From assembly GCA_047974565.1 (NCBI GenBank), contig JBKECN010000015.1:62001-126000 (forward strand): DNA of 64,000 nucleotides. Reading direction: 5' to 3'. The position numbers were made by a program, and so were the translations under genes. The notes beneath the pieces are model-generated. The model did no database searches. It was not told where the DNA came from and saw only the letters and a program-made list of their open reading frames with translations. Positions within the stretch are counted from its first letter, which is position 1, and every line of letters begins with the position of its first letter. The stretch comes from JBDIAG01 sp047974565 (GTDB lineage: Bacteria > Actinomycetota > Actinomycetes > Actinomycetales > CAWJMD01). Of this stretch, positions 16,584 to 26,600 are shown in pieces.

Positions 16584-18055
16584 GCGGGTGGCCGATGGCG
16601 ACGGCGCCCGGCTGTGTGGGCCGAGTCGGTCAGGGTGTCTTGCTGGGCGCCGAACTCATCTTCGACGCCGACACTCGCGCTCCCGTGCAGCCGGTTGCCG
16701 GTGACGATCTCGCCGATCATGTGGCAGTATTCGGCACTCGCCCGCCAACGATGGGGCACTCCCAGATCCTGGCCCGGGCCGAGCAGGCGGACCTGCGAGG
16801 CCGGGGCGGGGCGTTCTTCCCGATGGCGCGCAAGTGGCGGACCGCACTGGCCGCGGCCGAGTCCGGTCGCGAGGTCGTCGTGGTGTGCAATGCCGCCGAG
16901 GGGGAACCCGCAAGTGTCAAGGACGTAGCCCTGCTGCTGCGCCGTCCACACCTGGCTCTCGACGGACTGCACTGTGCGGCAGAGGCTCTCGGGGCATCGA
17001 CGGCCGTCGTGTGGATTCACCAGGGATCTGCCGCGCTCGCCGGTCTGCGGCGGGCTGTGGCCGAGCGGCGCGCGGCAGGATGGCTGGAGCCGCCGGTGCG
17101 GATCGTCACGGGTCCGCCCGGCTACCTCAGCGGGGAGGGTACGGCCGTGGTTGGCGCCCTGAACGGCGGGCCGGCCGTGCCGGTGTTCCTGGGACGGCCG
17201 TCCGCTCAGGGTGGGCTGGATGGGCGCCCCACCGTGGTCCAGAACGTCGAGACGCTGGCCAGGTTGGCCCTGCTGGCCCGGTCCGCGAGTCCGGACGACC
17301 AGCCGGGGGTGCTGGTCAGCGTTCTGACCGCCGACCCGGCCGGGCGTCGACTGCTGGCTGCGCGAGAACTGCCCGGCACGGCAACCATCACTGCCGCGGT
17401 GACCGACGAACACTGGTCGCGTCAGCCGCTCCCCAGGGCGATTCTGGTCGGCGGATTCGGCGGACGGTGGATGCGCTGGGACGCTGCTTCCGCGTTGACG
17501 TTGGGGGAGGTGACGCGCCCGGCGTCCGGCGACGCGGGGACGGTGTCGATCGGCGCCGGGATCCTCGCCCCGATCCCGCGGGGACGATGCGGGGTCAGCG
17601 AGACGGCGGCGGTCATGTCGTATCTGGCCGAGGAGAGTGCTGGCCAGTGCGGTCCCTGCGTGTTCGGTACCCGGGCGCTTGCACAGATCTGGGCCCGGCT
17701 GGCTCGGGGCAAGGCCCACCGCTCGGATCTGGCGCGGCTGGCCGAACTCGAACCGGAGATGGCGGGCCGTGGAGCCTGCCGCCTGCCAGATGCCGCGGTG
17801 GGGATGAGCCGTTCTGCTCTAGAGGTTTTCGCCTTCGACGTGGGACGACATGCCACGGGGCTGACGTGTGCGGCCGACCCGGCTGAGGCGGCCCTGCCAC
17901 TACCCGCAGTCCGGATGGCACACCCCTGGTCAGGGGGTCGGGTGGCGGCCCGAACGATTGCCGACCGGCCTACCGTGGGCCCGGTCGGGGCAAGCAGTCC
18001 TGCCTCATCACCGGCCGCGCGGACGCCGTGGCGCCCGGCCGTGAGGTGGACCTGA
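16580..18055 (+). CDS. NuoF-like NADH dehydrogenase flavoprotein
   Basis: The 491-residue protein resembles the 51-kDa subunit of complex I. It has an FMN/NADH-binding LRGRGGAFFPMARKWR segment and CNAAEGEPASVKD, then YLSGEGTAVVGAL, an SLBB-like middle and a C-terminal Fe-S region. In the expected ESCGxCxPC cluster motif the first cysteine is alanine (ESAGQCGPCVFGTRAL). The distal cysteine is present in GRGACRLPDAA. The cluster may therefore be altered. GTG 16580 overlaps the previous stop, and a single base overlaps the ferredoxin start. It probably oxidises NADH to feed the haem membrane protein. Confidence 0.82.
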   Translation: MSGWPMATAPGCVGRVGQGVLLGAELIFDADTRAPVQPVAGDDLADHVAVFGTRPPTMGHSQILARAEQADLRGRGGAFFPMARKWRTALAAAESGREVVVVCNAAEGEPASVKDVALLLRRPHLALDGLHCAAEALGASTAVVWIHQGSAALAGLRRAVAERRAAGWLEPPVRIVTGPPGYLSGEGTAVVGALNGGPAVPVFLGRPSAQGGLDGRPTVVQNVETLARLALLARSASPDDQPGVLVSVLTADPAGRRLLAARELPGTATITAAVTDEHWSRQPLPRAILVGGFGGRWMRWDAASALTLGEVTRPASGDAGTVSIGAGILAPIPRGRCGVSETAAVMSYLAEESAGQCGPCVFGTRALAQIWARLARGKAHRSDLARLAELEPEMAGRGACRLPDAAVGMSRSALEVFAFDVGRHATGLTCAADPAEAALPLPAVRMAHPWSGGRVAARTIADRPTVGPVGASSPASSPAARTPWRPAVRWT

Positions 18056-18282
18056 TGGGGATCTTCCGGCGGCGTCCGGCCCGCCCCGACTCGGTCCGGC
18101 TGCGGGTCAACCCGATCGCCTGTGAGGGAATCGGCATGTGCGCGCACCTGGCTCCCGGGCTGGTCCGGGTGGATTCCTGGGGCTACCCCGTGATCCGCCC
18201 CGAGCCCCTTTCCGGACGTGACCTGGCTGCCGCCCGCGCGGGCGTGCGCGGCTGCCCTCGACGTGCCCTGTTCCTGGACTGA
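18055..18282 (+). CDS. Single-cluster ferredoxin
   Basis: The 75-residue protein has VNPIACEGIGMCAHLAPGLV followed by a late GCPRRALFLD. Three cysteines in the spacing C-x5-C ... CP fit the small actinobacterial [3Fe-4S]/[4Fe-4S] ferredoxins that often serve oxidoreductases. The start codon shares a base with the stop of the NuoF-like gene, so the two are co-translated. It likely carries electrons from the flavoprotein to the membrane reductase or to an exported acceptor. Confidence 0.85.
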   Translation: MGIFRRRPARPDSVRLRVNPIACEGIGMCAHLAPGLVRVDSWGYPVIRPEPLSGRDLAAARAGVRGCPRRALFLD

Positions 18283-18303
18283 GGGCTCGCGCGTGTAGAC
18301 GCG

Positions 18304-18337
18304 ATCACCGTAGAGCAAATCGGGCTAGAACGGTGAT
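18304..18337. terminator. Weak inverted repeat after the ferredoxin gene
   Basis: ATCACCGT and ACGGTGAT form an 8-bp inverted repeat with an 18-base loop just downstream of the ferredoxin gene, between it and a convergent membrane-protein gene. There is no T-run. It could help end transcription from both sides, but it is weak. Confidence 0.25.
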
Positions 18338-18435
18338 GCGGGCAACACGACCCATTTCCGACGGAATGCGCGTCAGGAGATCGGGCGAGGACCACGGATG
18401 CCGAGGACGTTGATCCGCCGAGGCCTGCCCGCAGA

Positions 18436-18873
18436 TCACTCCAGCGTCGGAGCCGTTGACCCCACATCGCCCCGGTGCGGAGCGGACGGCGCAGCGGCCA
18501 GCACCAGCCCACCGAGCATCGCCGCGTTCTTGAGGAACTGGGTGCGCTGCTGCTTTCGGGCTGCCTCGTCCTGCACCGTCCAGAACGGGTGACCGACGAG
18601 GGTCGTCGGCACCAAGGAACCCACCAAGGCCAGTGCGGCCAAGCGGGGCGCCACGCCGAGGGCCAGTAGGCTGCCGGCCACCGTCTGGGCCCCGGCATTG
18701 ATCCGCACCAACAGTTCGTCGTTCGGGATGAACGGTGCCTTCGCGCGCACTTTCGCCGTGGCCGGCGCGAGCAAGGAGGCTGCCGGGGCCGGGTTCTGCA
18801 GATTCTGATATCCCAGCACGGCGTAGGGGACCCCGCTGAGCAGCCGGGCCGTCTTGGTCGCTGCGCTTGTCAT
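18436..18873 (-). CDS. DoxX-family membrane protein
   Basis: The 145-residue protein has hydrophobic segments at the N-terminus and around VAGSLLALGVAPRLAALALV and NAAMLGGLVLAAA. It carries the DoxX-like features of a conserved N-terminal helix, an RINAGAQ turn and a TLVGHPFW block. DoxX proteins are small four-helix membrane proteins linked loosely to redox or thiosulphate metabolism. The gene is alone on the minus strand, convergent with the ferredoxin operon. Function in this organism is unknown. Confidence 0.75.
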   Translation of the reverse strand: MTSAATKTARLLSGVPYAVLGYQNLQNPAPAASLLAPATAKVRAKAPFIPNDELLVRINAGAQTVAGSLLALGVAPRLAALALVGSLVPTTLVGHPFWTVQDEAARKQQRTQFLKNAAMLGGLVLAAAPSAPHRGDVGSTAPTLE

Positions 18874-19048
18874 GGCACTCCGTGGGTAAGGGTCTATCTG
18901 TCACGATCCACACGACGTCGTGTCCGATGCTGCGAGAGCATCGAACTCGGGGTGAGCCGATGACATTTCGACATGGCCGCACCGGGTCGCCGCACGTCGG
19001 CGAGCCTACCCGGGTGGCCCGTGCGATGTCGGGTCGGGAATCGGTGGA

Positions 19049-20317
19049 TCACCCTTGGATCAGTGTCTCTCGCTCGAAGCGCCGCCCGAGATTGCGCAGC
19101 CGGCTTTCGCACTCGGCTCGTGACGGGGCGCACGCCACCGCAACGGCGAGGAAGTCCGCCGAGCCGCTGGCCATCGGGATCACCTGGTCCGGCTGAGCGA
19201 AACACCAGTAGCGCTCCACCCACGGCTCGCCCGGTGCTTCGGGCAGCGCGTACACCCGGCCCGGCCGTTTCATCATGCTCACCTGCCCGGCCATCCGCCG
19301 GGGCTCGCGGCGCTCGTGCGCCAGCAACCGGGTCAGTTCGGCGGGTGCTTCCAGGCCGGCCTGGAGGCGCAGGGCGCAGTGCGCCAGGTTCACCCCGAAC
19401 ATGGCGTGGAAGACCTCTCGGGTCTTGGCTCCACCTGAGCGGCAGGCAACCTCGCAGATCACCAGCCGGTCGTCCTCGGTGTGGAAGATCTCCGCGTGGA
19501 AGGCATGATTGCGCAGACCGGAGGCCGGCCCACCCGCCTGGCGCAGCGCGGTGACCGCCTGTTGGGTGAGCGTGCGCAGCCGGGGCGTCAGCGGGTCACC
19601 CGGGTCCAGCGTGAGATCCACCCGGGCGCCCGGGTCGGCACCGAAAGAGGCCAGGTCGTACTGGTACTGCGAGGGCCAGACCAACTCGACGGCGTCGCCC
19701 ACGACGAGACCGTCCACGTGGCACATTCGGCCGCCGACGAATCCTTCGACGATCAGATCATCGCGCTGGCTCCGCTCGCCGAACGCCTCGGCGAGCGCCG
19801 ACTCCAGGCCGTCCGAGTCCACCAGGATCCGCAGCCCGATCGAGTTGAAGCCCGCTCGGTCCTTCAGGACGACGGGCAGGCCATGGTCGCGGGCGAAGTC
19901 CCGGACCGTGGTGGCGTCGGCCGCCAAGGCGTGCTCGGCCACCTCGAGTCCGGCTTCGGCGAGGGTGCGCTTCATCACGAGCTTGTCCCGGAAGGGCAGC
20001 ACCGCGCGAGGGCTCGCTCCGGGCAAGCCCAACTCGGCGCGCAGCTCGGCCGCCCGCTGCAGGTCCGCCTCGTGTTCGGCGATGAGTCGAGTGACACCTT
20101 GTTCCTGGACGATCGTTCGGGCGCGCTGGTCGACGGCCGGGGAGTCGAAGTCGTCGAAGACCTCGATCCTGGCGAAGGGGAGGTCGGGAGCACTTTCCCC
20201 GAACGCGCGAAGCTTGTCCGCTGCGGCCAGGATGAAGACGGGCTCGCGGACGTCCGCCAGCCAGCGCCGGTAGTCGAAGGGCTCGAAGGGGTTTCGATGC
20301 AGGATCAACAGGCTCAT
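19049..20317 (-). CDS. ATP-grasp ligase (carboxylate-amine type)
   Basis: The 422-residue protein has a pre-ATP-grasp N-terminal domain and a central ATP-grasp fold: LPFRDKLVMKRTLAEAGLEV, then GLPVVLKDRAGFNSIGLRIL for nucleotide binding, DDLIVEGFVGG, and the late Mg-binding segment DDRLVICEVACRSGGAKTRE. Such enzymes join an amino group to an acyl-phosphate intermediate, typically in peptide or amide natural products. It is the last gene of the minus biosynthetic operon and overlaps the previous ATP-grasp gene by 4 bp. Substrates are unknown. Confidence 0.85.
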   Translation of the reverse strand: MSLLILHRNPFEPFDYRRWLADVREPVFILAAADKLRAFGESAPDLPFARIEVFDDFDSPAVDQRARTIVQEQGVTRLIAEHEADLQRAAELRAELGLPGASPRAVLPFRDKLVMKRTLAEAGLEVAEHALAADATTVRDFARDHGLPVVLKDRAGFNSIGLRILVDSDGLESALAEAFGERSQRDDLIVEGFVGGRMCHVDGLVVGDAVELVWPSQYQYDLASFGADPGARVDLTLDPGDPLTPRLRTLTQQAVTALRQAGGPASGLRNHAFHAEIFHTEDDRLVICEVACRSGGAKTREVFHAMFGVNLAHCALRLQAGLEAPAELTRLLAHERREPRRMAGQVSMMKRPGRVYALPEAPGEPWVERYWCFAQPDQVIPMASGSADFLAVAVACAPSRAECESRLRNLGRRFERETLIQG

Positions 20318-21744
20318 GACACTTGCTCCAGGATTGACCGGGTGGACTCGGGGTGGGGGGTGAGCGAGACGACCTCTCGGGCGGCCAGGCGCTGGGCGGG
20401 TGATGAGTCAGGCCCAGAGTCGCCAAGTGGCCACGACCCGTCCAGGGCCCGGCCCAGCAGATCGGTGCCGATCGCCGGCTCGGCCAGTCGCGCGTGGCTG
20501 AGCCGCCCTTCGCTGGTGACGATCTCCACGCGCAGGTTCCGGGACAGCACGTCCGCAGCCTGCCGGTAGGCCGCGCTCGCGGTGCCGGCGCGCACGGCAA
20601 GCAGTCCGAGCCGGTCCCAGTTGTCCGCGAGCGGACGGACCGTCGCGCCCTCCTCGGTGGTCAACTGCCAGGTGATCACCCCTGGCTCGGCCCCCAGATC
20701 GCCGGAGCCGCAGATCCTGGCGACTCGGCCGGGCTCGCCCACCAGGAACCGGGTACAGGCGCCGCCGCGTGGCCGCGGGGACTCGGCCAGGGCCGGTGCC
20801 AGCCCGAAGGGCCAGGCCAGGGACAGGCGGATGAGGTCCACGTCGTAGGCGGCCCGCACCAGTGACGGGATGGCGTCTCCGGCGGGACGGTTGTGTCCCT
20901 CCACCACGCGCACGCCCGACGGCCCGACCTTGACCTCGGTGTGCGAGACGCCGTCCCGCAGGCCCATCGCGGTGAGGAAGTCCTGCACGGTTGCAGTCAC
21001 CTCGGCGCGCTGGGCGGCGGCGATCCGGCCCGGGACCAGATGCCCGAGCTCGGTGAAACTGCCAGGGGAGCAGAGCTTCTCGGTGACGGAGACGACGACA
21101 TGCCGCCCAGCGAAGGAGAAGGCCTCGACGCTGTACTCCGGGCCCGGCAGGTACTCCTCGGCGACGAAGTCGCCGAGCACGAAGAGCGTGGAGACGCGGT
21201 CCGTGCGGCTTCCCCGGAGCCGGCGAATGTGCTGCCAGGCGTCCTCCAGATCATCCGGACTGTGGACGATCCGCACTCCCAGGCTGGCGGTTCCGTCGCT
21301 CGGCTTGACGATGAACGGGTACCCCAAGGCGTCTGGGCAGGCCCACAGGTCGGCCCGAGTGGTCACCGTGCGCGAGCGAACCGCCAGCCGCGGATCGTCG
21401 GCCAGGTGAGCCCGCATCGCCTGCTTGTCCCGGAACCGATGGGCCACCTGATAGCCGGTGCCACCGGTGCGGTACAGATCGTTCAGCCGTCCGGCATTCT
21501 CCAGGCCCGGCTCGGTGAGCGACAGGACGGCGTCGAAGCCGACCTGACGCCACCAGTTCGCCGCGGCAGGTGCCACGTGCTGCCAGTCGACGAAATCGAG
21601 CACCTGGACCTGATGCGCGGCGTCACGTTGAACGTCGGTGATCTTGCTCGGGTGTTGTAGAAGTAGTACGCGGATGCCCAGATCCGCTGCTGTGACGAGG
21701 GTTTCGTCAGTGCCGCCGACCAGGAGCAGGGTGGGATCAGACAT
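20314..21744 (-). CDS. ATP-grasp ligase
   Basis: The 476-residue second ligase has a Rossmann-like pre-domain (TLLLVGGTDETLVTAADLGI), then FRDKQAMRAHLADDPRLAVR, a lysine-bearing GYPFIVKPSDGTASLGVRIV, VAEEYLPGPEYSVEAFSF and a metal-site region VVEGHNRPAGDAIPSL. It is a different subgroup from its neighbour and is closer to the two ATP-grasp halves of the plus operon. It overlaps the cysteine-synthase-like gene by 8 bp and the next ligase by 4 bp. Likely an amide- or peptide-bond-forming enzyme of the cluster. Confidence 0.86.
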   Translation of the reverse strand: MSDPTLLLVGGTDETLVTAADLGIRVLLLQHPSKITDVQRDAAHQVQVLDFVDWQHVAPAAANWWRQVGFDAVLSLTEPGLENAGRLNDLYRTGGTGYQVAHRFRDKQAMRAHLADDPRLAVRSRTVTTRADLWACPDALGYPFIVKPSDGTASLGVRIVHSPDDLEDAWQHIRRLRGSRTDRVSTLFVLGDFVAEEYLPGPEYSVEAFSFAGRHVVVSVTEKLCSPGSFTELGHLVPGRIAAAQRAEVTATVQDFLTAMGLRDGVSHTEVKVGPSGVRVVEGHNRPAGDAIPSLVRAAYDVDLIRLSLAWPFGLAPALAESPRPRGGACTRFLVGEPGRVARICGSGDLGAEPGVITWQLTTEEGATVRPLADNWDRLGLLAVRAGTASAAYRQAADVLSRNLRVEIVTSEGRLSHARLAEPAIGTDLLGRALDGSWPLGDSGPDSSPAQRLAAREVVSLTPHPESTRSILEQVS

Positions 21745-22717
21745 CGGCCTGCTCCTGGGTCCAGAGCGAGAGGTAGCGCTCCCCAGTGTCCGGCAGGATC
21801 GTTACCACGGTCTTGCCGATCAGGTGCGCTCGCGCCGCGACGGTTCGTGCCGCCGCCATCGCGGCGCCCGAGGACACCCCCACCACCAGTGCGTGCTCCC
21901 GAGCGAGCGTGCGGGCGGCCTCTCTGGCCCGCGCGTCGGTCACCGTGAGCACCTCGTCGATGAGATCGACGTCCGTGGTCGGGGCGACGAAGCCACCGTT
22001 GAGCCCAGCGATGGCATGGGTGCCGCCGACCCCGGTGCTCAACACGGGAGACCCGTAGGGCTCCACGGCGACCACGTGCAGGTCGGGATTCTGTCGGCGC
22101 AGGTACCGGGCAGTGCCGCTGAGGGTGCCACCGGTGCCCACTCCGGCGACCAGGACGTCCACCACGCCCTGGCAGTCCCGCCAGATCTCCGGGCCGGTGG
22201 TCTCCTCGTGGGCGCGGGGGTTGTCGGGGTTGAGGTGCTGGGCACAGAACCAGGAGTCCGGGGTGACCTCGCACAGGTGCAGGGCCGCGTCGATGGCTCC
22301 TTGCAAGCGCTGCGCCGCCGGCGTCAGCACCACCCGGGCCCCCAGCAGCCGGAGCATCGAGACTCGTTCGGGGGTAGCGGTATCCGGCATCACGACGATA
22401 CAGCGGTAGCCGCGCACGGATGCCAGCGCAGCCAGTGCGATGCCGGTGTTCCCGGAGGTGGCCTCCACCACCGTGCTTTTGCCCGGGACGAGCCGACCGG
22501 CGCGCTCGGCGCCGTCCAGCATGGCCACCGCCGCCCGGTCTTTGACGCTGGACAGAGGGTTGGCGGCCTCGACCTTGGCCAGCAGGCGGGCCCCAGGGTG
22601 CGAGGTGGCAGTGAGATCGATGAGCGGAGTGTTTCCGATCAGATCCTCCACGGACAGTGCGATCCGGGGGCGGGCTCGCAGGTCAGCGGGGGTGGCGGCA
22701 GCGATGTCGATGGTCAT
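21737..22717 (-). CDS. Cysteine-synthase-family PLP enzyme
   Basis: The 326-residue fold-type II PLP enzyme has the lysine motif NPLSSVKDRAAVAML, substrate loop VEATSGNTGIALAAL, phosphate-binding GVGTGGTLSGTARYL and C-terminal ILPDTGERYLS, all typical of CysK/CysM. ATG 22717 has AGGAG seven bases upstream. In natural-product clusters such paralogues (SbnA-like) make beta-substituted alanines from O-activated serine. A 2,3-diaminopropionate-forming partner (SbnB) is not present, so the product may be another substituted alanine or cysteine. It sits in the minus operon before the ATP-grasp ligases. Confidence 0.85.
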   Translation of the reverse strand: MTIDIAAATPADLRARPRIALSVEDLIGNTPLIDLTATSHPGARLLAKVEAANPLSSVKDRAAVAMLDGAERAGRLVPGKSTVVEATSGNTGIALAALASVRGYRCIVVMPDTATPERVSMLRLLGARVVLTPAAQRLQGAIDAALHLCEVTPDSWFCAQHLNPDNPRAHEETTGPEIWRDCQGVVDVLVAGVGTGGTLSGTARYLRRQNPDLHVVAVEPYGSPVLSTGVGGTHAIAGLNGGFVAPTTDVDLIDEVLTVTDARAREAARTLAREHALVVGVSSGAAMAAARTVAARAHLIGKTVVTILPDTGERYLSLWTQEQADV

Positions 22718-22748
22718 GGGGTCTCCTGGTGGGATGGTCGGGGTGGTC

Positions 22749-23432
22749 TCAGGCGGCCACGGGCAGTTCGTCGCCGGAGCGACCGATGATGGTGTCGATC
22801 GCGTCGGCGAACGACCGGCCGGGTCCGAGCCCGGCATGGGCGGTGGGGCCGGCGGCGGGCGGCAGTGAAAGTACGCACCGGGCGCCGAGTCCCCGGGCCA
22901 GCGCCACGTCGCCGGCGGACGAACCCAGGACGACGACCTCCCGGGGTGTCAGGCCCAGCGCCCGCACTGCTCGCCCGCCCAGGTCGTCGACAGCCCGGCC
23001 GGGGCTAGTTCCGCGGCGTGCTACGACCACGTCCACTAGCTGGCTCAGGCGCGCGCGCTCCACGAGAATCTGCGCGACAGAGGCAAGCTCGTCGGCCACC
23101 ACCGCGATCCGGATGCCTCGGGAGGCGAGCCGGGCCAGGCCGGCTCGTACCTGCATCGGGCAGGTCGGCGCGGCGCCGTCGACGGTCTGGCGCACCGCGT
23201 GTCGGCGATGCTCGGCCAGCACCAGGCGGGCCACGGTGGTCTGCACGTCGCTGCGCGCGTCGCCGGCAGCGATCTGCGGGACGGCTCCGGACAGGGCGGC
23301 GTGCAGGGGGACGGGCCGATGGTGGCCGGGCCCGGAGCCGAGCCGGACCTGCTGGCCGTGCGCGGTCTTCGCGGCGGTGCCGATCAGGGTCCGGTGTAGG
23401 TCAATCACAACGCCACGTACAGGGGTGCTCAT
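22749..23432 (-). CDS. HAD-like protein with altered catalytic motifs
   Basis: The 227-residue product has a HAD-type layout: motif I near the N-terminus (VVIDLHRTLIG), a middle IRIAVVADELASV and a late VVVLGSSAGDVALARGLGAR. In active phosphatases motif I is DxDxT and the late motif GDSxxD. Here the second aspartate of motif I is histidine and the first aspartate of the late motif is serine. It may bind rather than hydrolyse, or do different chemistry. The ATG at 23432 has GGAGGA upstream, 11 bp after the NRPS gene. HAD proteins (IndB type) accompany indigoidine synthetases in other clusters. Confidence 0.7.
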   Translation of the reverse strand: MSTPVRGVVIDLHRTLIGTAAKTAHGQQVRLGSGPGHHRPVPLHAALSGAVPQIAAGDARSDVQTTVARLVLAEHRRHAVRQTVDGAAPTCPMQVRAGLARLASRGIRIAVVADELASVAQILVERARLSQLVDVVVARRGTSPGRAVDDLGGRAVRALGLTPREVVVLGSSAGDVALARGLGARCVLSLPPAAGPTAHAGLGPGRSFADAIDTIIGRSGDELPVAA

Positions 23433-23443
23433 GATGTCCTCCT

Positions 23444-23674
23444 TCACATCCGGTATTCGGGTTCCTTGCACAACAGATCGCGCTTGCCGGCGATCTCGGG
23501 GAGATAGACCTTCGCCCGCCAGTCGCTCTCGGGAACTTCCTCCAGGGCGATCGACACCGCACCGGGGGCGCAGCCAAGAGCGCTGCTGACCAGGCGGGTC
23601 ATGTCGTGGGCCAATCGGGCGCGAAGTTCCGGGTCGAGTTGGACGGGGAAGTGTTTGACGCTGACGTGTGGCAT
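23444..23674 (-). other. Possible internal translation start: free tautomerase
   Basis: Inside the NRPS frame an ATG at 23674 is preceded by GAGGAG five bases upstream. It would give a 76-residue protein starting MPHVSVKHFPVQLDPELRA, the form of 4-oxalocrotonate tautomerase family members, whose catalytic residue is the N-terminal proline after Met removal. Only independent initiation would free that proline; as part of the long protein it would be buried in a chain. Both products may be made from one frame. Confidence 0.5.
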
Positions 23675-26600
23675 GACGTCTCCTCGGGGGTGGGGGGTGC
23701 TGAGCAGCTGAGGCTGGGCGGGCTCGGATTCGTGGTGGGTGAACCCGCGATGGTGGGGTCTGGAAGGGGCCGGACGCCGGCCCGGGCTGGTGGACGGGAC
23801 GGGCCTGGTAGATGGGCCCGGCCTGGTAGATGGGACCGGGCGGGTGGATGGGTGATGATCGTGGCCGCTTTCCAGGGCGGCGCCCACGGCCGTGATCAAT
23901 CTGGCGACCTCCGGTGGGCGCAGCACCGAGTAGTGGTCCGAGGGCATCTGGACGGTGGTCGGGTCGCACACCGAGAAGCGTTGGCTGCCTTCGAGGAAGG
24001 AGTAGTCGTCGCCCTGAGCCTTGACCACCGTGATGGGGGCCCGCACGGTACGCCCGGTGAGTTCGTGGAAGGTATAGGTCGACTCGTAGGTGTGCTCCAC
24101 CAGCCTGGTGACCCGAAGGATCAGCTCCTGGTCCAGTCCCGGCAGATGACGATCGAGGAAGTCGGCGAACGACTCGGCGTCGTGCACGGCGGCCCGGCAG
24201 TCGCGCAGGACCTGGCTGGCTGGCAGCTCGGCCAGGAAGACCGACAGCAGGATCGTCAGGAAGTCCGGCGATCGGTAGTCGGCCTTGCCCGAAGGAGCAC
24301 CGGCCCAGGGGCCTTGGGTACTGGGGGCTTTCGGCGCGCCGAGCAACGGTGAGCCGGGCGCGACCAGCACCAGTGCGCTCACCTGCGCTCCGGCCTGCTC
24401 AAGTTGGTACGCCGCCTCGAACGCCACCCGGGCGCCGAAGGAGTAGCCGAGGAGTGAGTACGGACCATCTGGTTGCCGCCGCCGGATCAGCTCGACGTCG
24501 GCGCTGGCCATCGAGGTGATGCCGTCGAGCACGGGTTCGCCGGGATTGATGCCGCTGGCCTGGATGCCGAGAACATCCCGGTCACTGGCCAGACCGTGAG
24601 CCAGCGGCGTCAGGTTCATCGGGAATCCGCCGAGCCCGGGCCAGCAGAACAGTGCATCGCCCGGCCGCGCACCCTTGCCCGGCGGCAACCCCTTTCCGGG
24701 GCTGGCAAGTCGTACCAGGCGGTTGGGCTTCTCGTCTGCCGGCTCGGAGTTGCCGGCCCGTCCGATTGGCACCGAGGCGGTGCCGGCTGGGTCGGTTGAG
24801 CCGCGCCGGTCGCCGTGAGCTGCTTCCTCGGGGTGGGTCGGTCCGCCTGTGGACGCCGCGGCACCGTCCAGCAGGCCTGCCAGCGCGCGTGGCGTGCTGT
24901 GCTCGAAGATCGCCTGCAGCGGCAATCTGGCCCCCAGGCGATCGTTGAGCCGGTGGATGAGCTGGACGCTGGTGAGCGAGTCGCCACCGATGGCGAAGAA
25001 GTCGTCGACCACCGAGGCGCTGTGTGGCACCAGTTCTTGCCAGATGGACAACACCTGAGCCTCGCTGGGCGTTGCCGGGGGTACCGACTCCCGGTTCCGG
25101 GCAGTGTCGTCGGCGATTCGGCGCAAGGCCACCAGATCCGTCTTTCCTGTTGCGGTGGTGGGGATCTCGTCCAGGACGTGGATCTGCCGGGGCACCATGT
25201 AGCGGGGTAGCGTCCGGGCCAGTTCGTCGCGCAGGATCTCCGCCGGGCCTCGGCTGTGCACCCGGTCCTGGGCCATGTCACGGGCGGCGATCTGAGCCTG
25301 GGTGACGGGGCCCGCCAGCGCGAAGTAGGTCAACTCGTCGTGGCCGGTGAGTTCGCGGTACCGCGCGGCCGATGGAAGCGGCCTACCGGTCAGCGAGCTG
25401 TAGCCCGCCGACATCAGGCCGATTCCACCTCCGGCGGCCTGCAGGTGGTGCATCGCCCGCCCGAGTTGCACGAGGCCACGCCAGCCGTGTCCGGTCGAGG
25501 TGGTGAGCAGCACGCCGAAGGCCGCGTCGTCGTAGCTGGCCTGGTTGATGGCGATGACATCGCGGCGCCGGATCGTATCCGGTCCGAGGTGCTGCCACCG
25601 GGCACCGGCCCTGGTAAGCCCGGGTGCCAGGCCCGGCACCCGACGGGCGTGACCCTGCAGCAGGATGCCGACCTCGGCGGGCAGTGTGCGCGCCGGCCCC
25701 GGATGCACCCGCACCGCGGCCAAGGCCACCGCCTCGTCTCCGAGCCCCAGCAGATTCGCTGCCAATGCAGGGATCTCGGTGGTGCTCAGGCCGAGACCGG
25801 CCAGTGCGCGGTCCAGCGCACCCAACAGGTGTCCGGCCTCCAGATGCAGTACCTCATCGACGTTGGTCACATAGACGCTGGTGATCGCCGTCCGGATGCC
25901 GACCAGGTGCACCTCCAGCAGCGGTTCACCGGCCGGGCAGTCTGCCGGCGCAGCGAGATCGCCGAACAACGGCGTGGACGCCTCGACGTCGACCCGGTCC
26001 AGCCGGTGGGCGTACTGGTCGAAGTAGTAGAGACCATCGGGCAGCCCGGCGATTCCGGCGCACCGCAGGTAGAGCTGAGTGGCCACCAGGGCACCGGGGG
26101 AGGCGTAGGCGAACTTCGGCAGCAGCCGGTCCGGGCTCTCGAACGGTCCGAGCCAGCGCAGCAGCCGCCCCACCCCGTCCAGATCCGGCAGTCGTCCGGC
26201 CTCCGGGACGGGATCGTCAGTGACGCAAGGATTCTCAGGTGGTTGGCCGGCACGGGCCAGCCACTCGCGGATGGTGTCGGCGTCCACGCCGCTGCCTTCG
26301 AAGATCCGGTAGGTCTTGCGGGCGAAGACCTCTCGCACCTGCTCGAGGCTGGGTTCGGCGCCCGGCAATGGCAGGCCCGGGCCGGTCAGGTCGCGTCGGC
26401 GTCCGAGCTGGGCCAACTGAGCGCGGACCTGCACCCGCGAACCCTTGGAGCTGTGGTGGCCGCCACCCTCACCCTGATCCATCAACGCGGCCTCCTCGGA
26501 GTCCAGCCCGACGAAGGCGACCAGGCCGGTGCATCCGGTGCTGGGATCCTCATGCGGCACCACCACTGCCTGACGGATCCAGCGGTGTTCCTCGACGGCG

